DNA of 64,000 nt from Streptomyces finlayi (lineage in GTDB: Bacteria; Actinomycetota; Actinomycetes; Streptomycetales; Streptomycetaceae), in assembly GCF_014216315.1 (NCBI RefSeq), contig NZ_CP045702.1, forward strand, positions 1,178,001 through 1,242,000, given 5' to 3'. Position 1 is the first letter of the stretch. Each line of letters begins with the position of its first letter. The position numbers and the translations under genes are program-made. Positions 62,710 to 64,000 of this stretch are shown piece after piece. The notes under the pieces were generated by a model. That model saw only the letters and a list, made by a program, of their open reading frames with translations. It was not told the DNA's origin and made no database searches.

Positions 62710-64000
62710 ATGCCCAGACTTCCCATGGGGCGCGGACCAGCGCGCCGCAAAACAGGCAGTACATCGATGTCAGGACGTGTCGGCAGACTCGGGAGCCTGG
62801 CTCTCAGCGGTGCTGTTCTGGCTTCGCTCTCCGTGGTCGTGACAGCCGGTCAGGCCCTGGCCGATCCGCCGCAAGCCCTTCCCCTGAACGCTCCGGCGGC
62901 CGACAGGAAATGGCAACCCGCCATGGACTACGACGTGAACGGCTGCTACGCCACACCGGCCATCGGCCCGGACGGAACACTGAACCCCGGCCTGAAAATG
63001 GGGGGAGCCGAGAACGGTCAATGCCGCGACGAGGTCGACCTGGACAACGACAACGCGTACTCGCGCTCGCGGTGCAACCAGAACGGCTGGTGCGCCTACA
63101 TGTACGGGCTCTACTTCGAGAAGGACCAGGTATCTCTGGGTATCGGGAGCGCCGGTCACACCCATGACTGGGAACACGTCATCGTCTGGGTCAACGAAGG
63201 CCTCGATCCTGACCGGCCGGCGTACGTATCGACATCGGCGCACGGGGACTACTCGACCCGCCCGGCTGAGGACGTCGCCTTCGAGGGAACCCACCCCAAG
63301 ATCGTCTATCACAAGGACGGGGGGTCCACACACGCCTTCCGCCTGGGCGACGCGGGCGAGGCACCCGAGAATCACAAGGGTGCCTGGCAGTATCCCGACC
63401 TGGTGGGCTGGGACGGCTACCCTCCCGACATCCGCGACAAGATGGTCGACCACGACTGGGGCGACGCGCGTCTGGCCCTCAGCGACACGGGCGACTCGTT
63501 CATGAACGACCTGGAGAAGGCCCAGCCCGAAGGTATCCAGTTCAACCCCGGTGAGGACTACGTCCCGCCGAGGAGCGACGACCCCGACACGCCGACGCTC
63601 CCTGACCTGAGAATCATGCCTCTGGGTGACTCGATCACCTATGGCGTCGGCAGTTCGACAAATGCCGGTTACCGCAGGCCTCTCCAGTACCTGCTGAAGA
63701 TGCTGTCCCCCACCGTCTCCTTGAACATGGTCGGCACAAGACAGTCCGGACCGTCGGGCATGGACCGTGATCACGAAGGAGTGTCCGGCGACCGGATCGC
63801 GTCCATCGCTCAGCGGGCGTCGTGCTCGGTCACGAAGTACAAGCCCAATGTCGTCGCCCTTCATGCCGGCACCAACGACATGCGTGACGAGTTCGTGGGG
63901 GATCTGTCCTCCGCGCCGGAACGCCTGGCTGTTCTGATCGACCAGGTCGTCAGCGCATCGCCGCAGGCCACCGTTTTGGTGGCGACCCTCGTGCCCGCGA
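62710..64000 (+). CDS. Secreted NPP1 (necrosis-inducing) protein fused to an SGNH/GDSL hydrolase; 3' end beyond window
   Basis: An open frame of 430 codons runs off the right edge. Residues 1-52 form a long basic signal peptide ending TAGQALA. Residues about 60-260 match NPP1/NLP proteins: four Cys, YGLYFEKDQ (metal-binding Asp) and the heptapeptide GHTHDWE at 149-155 (consensus GHRHDWE; His, Asp and Glu ligands kept, Arg changed to Thr). After a Pro/Asp linker an SGNH hydrolase begins with LRIMPLGDSITYG (nucleophile Ser308), then GVSGDRIAS and VVALHAGTNDM; the final Asp-His block lies outside. NLPs damage plant membranes; SGNH enzymes deacylate lipids or polysaccharides. Outside-the-cell action on plant or detrital material is inferred. 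ATG 62767 is an alternative start. Confidence 0.82.
   Translation, partial: MPRLPMGRGPARRKTGSTSMSGRVGRLGSLALSGAVLASLSVVVTAGQALADPPQALPLNAPAADRKWQPAMDYDVNGCYATPAIGPDGTLNPGLKMGGAENGQCRDEVDLDNDNAYSRSRCNQNGWCAYMYGLYFEKDQVSLGIGSAGHTHDWEHVIVWVNEGLDPDRPAYVSTSAHGDYSTRPAEDVAFEGTHPKIVYHKDGGSTHAFRLGDAGEAPENHKGAWQYPDLVGWDGYPPDIRDKMVDHDWGDARLALSDTGDSFMNDLEKAQPEGIQFNPGEDYVPPRSDDPDTPTLPDLRIMPLGDSITYGVGSSTNAGYRRPLQYLLKMLSPTVSLNMVGTRQSGPSGMDRDHEGVSGDRIASIAQRASCSVTKYKPNVVALHAGTNDMRDEFVGDLSSAPERLAVLIDQVVSASPQATVLVATLVPA

Overview
The window is high-G+C actinobacterial DNA and looks like a Streptomyces chromosome: codons end in G or C, GTG and TTG starts are common, lipoproteins and Tat-type exporters are present, and ROK, MmyB-type XRE, AraC and LuxR regulators occur. 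From memory (not searched), gene order in the left half resembles the S. coelicolor SCO6013 to SCO5998 segment: dxs, a xylose-type ABC operon, its ROK regulator, ngcEFG, aconitase and the second murA. No tRNA, rRNA or CRISPR array was seen.

Left, conserved part (1 to about 30.7 kb). It opens with the end of a FadB-like gene and two gene remnants on opposite strands. Then come an LCP cell-wall ligase, a NYN-domain protein, an APC amino acid permease and dxs. A three-gene xylose-type ABC operon lies directly downstream of its ROK regulator, followed by the ngcEFG operon for N-acetylglucosamine or chitobiose uptake. Divergent from ngcE is a large secreted GH92 mannosidase. Next are a secreted protein overlapping a class F sortase, a small decayed zone, an FxLYD membrane protein and acnA (minus strand). 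The divergent partner of acnA, an XRE-MurA fusion (murA2-like), is now 3.2 kb away. The gap holds two VOC genes, a small AraC gene, an AraC remnant and a PNPOx-like oxidoreductase.

Mobile scar (30.7 to 34.8 kb). An intact IS3-family element with a 3-bp target duplication sits at the broken end of a decayed IS5-type transposase. Beyond it are an internally deleted transposase and the 3' part of a group II intron reverse transcriptase. The intron fragment abuts the end of a 7.4-kb assembly-line gene (fatty acyl-AMP ligase, ACP, KS, AT, KR, ACP, truncated condensation domain), so a lipopeptide or polyketide cluster has been cut here.

Right, accessory part (42 to 64 kb). There are three Atu4866-domain proteins, one of them fused to an amidohydrolase that lacks its catalytic barrel. 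An OsmC peroxidase, a two-component system, an MmyB-type XRE regulator, a tandem HD-GYP/LuxR regulator, a full-length amidohydrolase, a SnoaL-like protein and an O-methyltransferase follow. A 30-bp identical element lies in inverted orientation upstream of the OsmC and SnoaL-like genes and may co-regulate them. Then come a small membrane protein, a TAP-type secreted peptidase, an aldo/keto reductase and an SDR divergent from a second MmyB-type regulator. After another decayed zone the window ends inside a secreted NPP1 (necrosis-inducing) protein fused to an SGNH hydrolase.

The most notable observations are: leaderless promoters embedded in the 3' ends of araC genes; a shared palindrome in front of acnA and the XRE-MurA gene; the barrel-less amidohydrolase fusion; the paired 30-bp element; the truncated acyl-AMP-ligase assembly line; and the NPP1-SGNH fusion.
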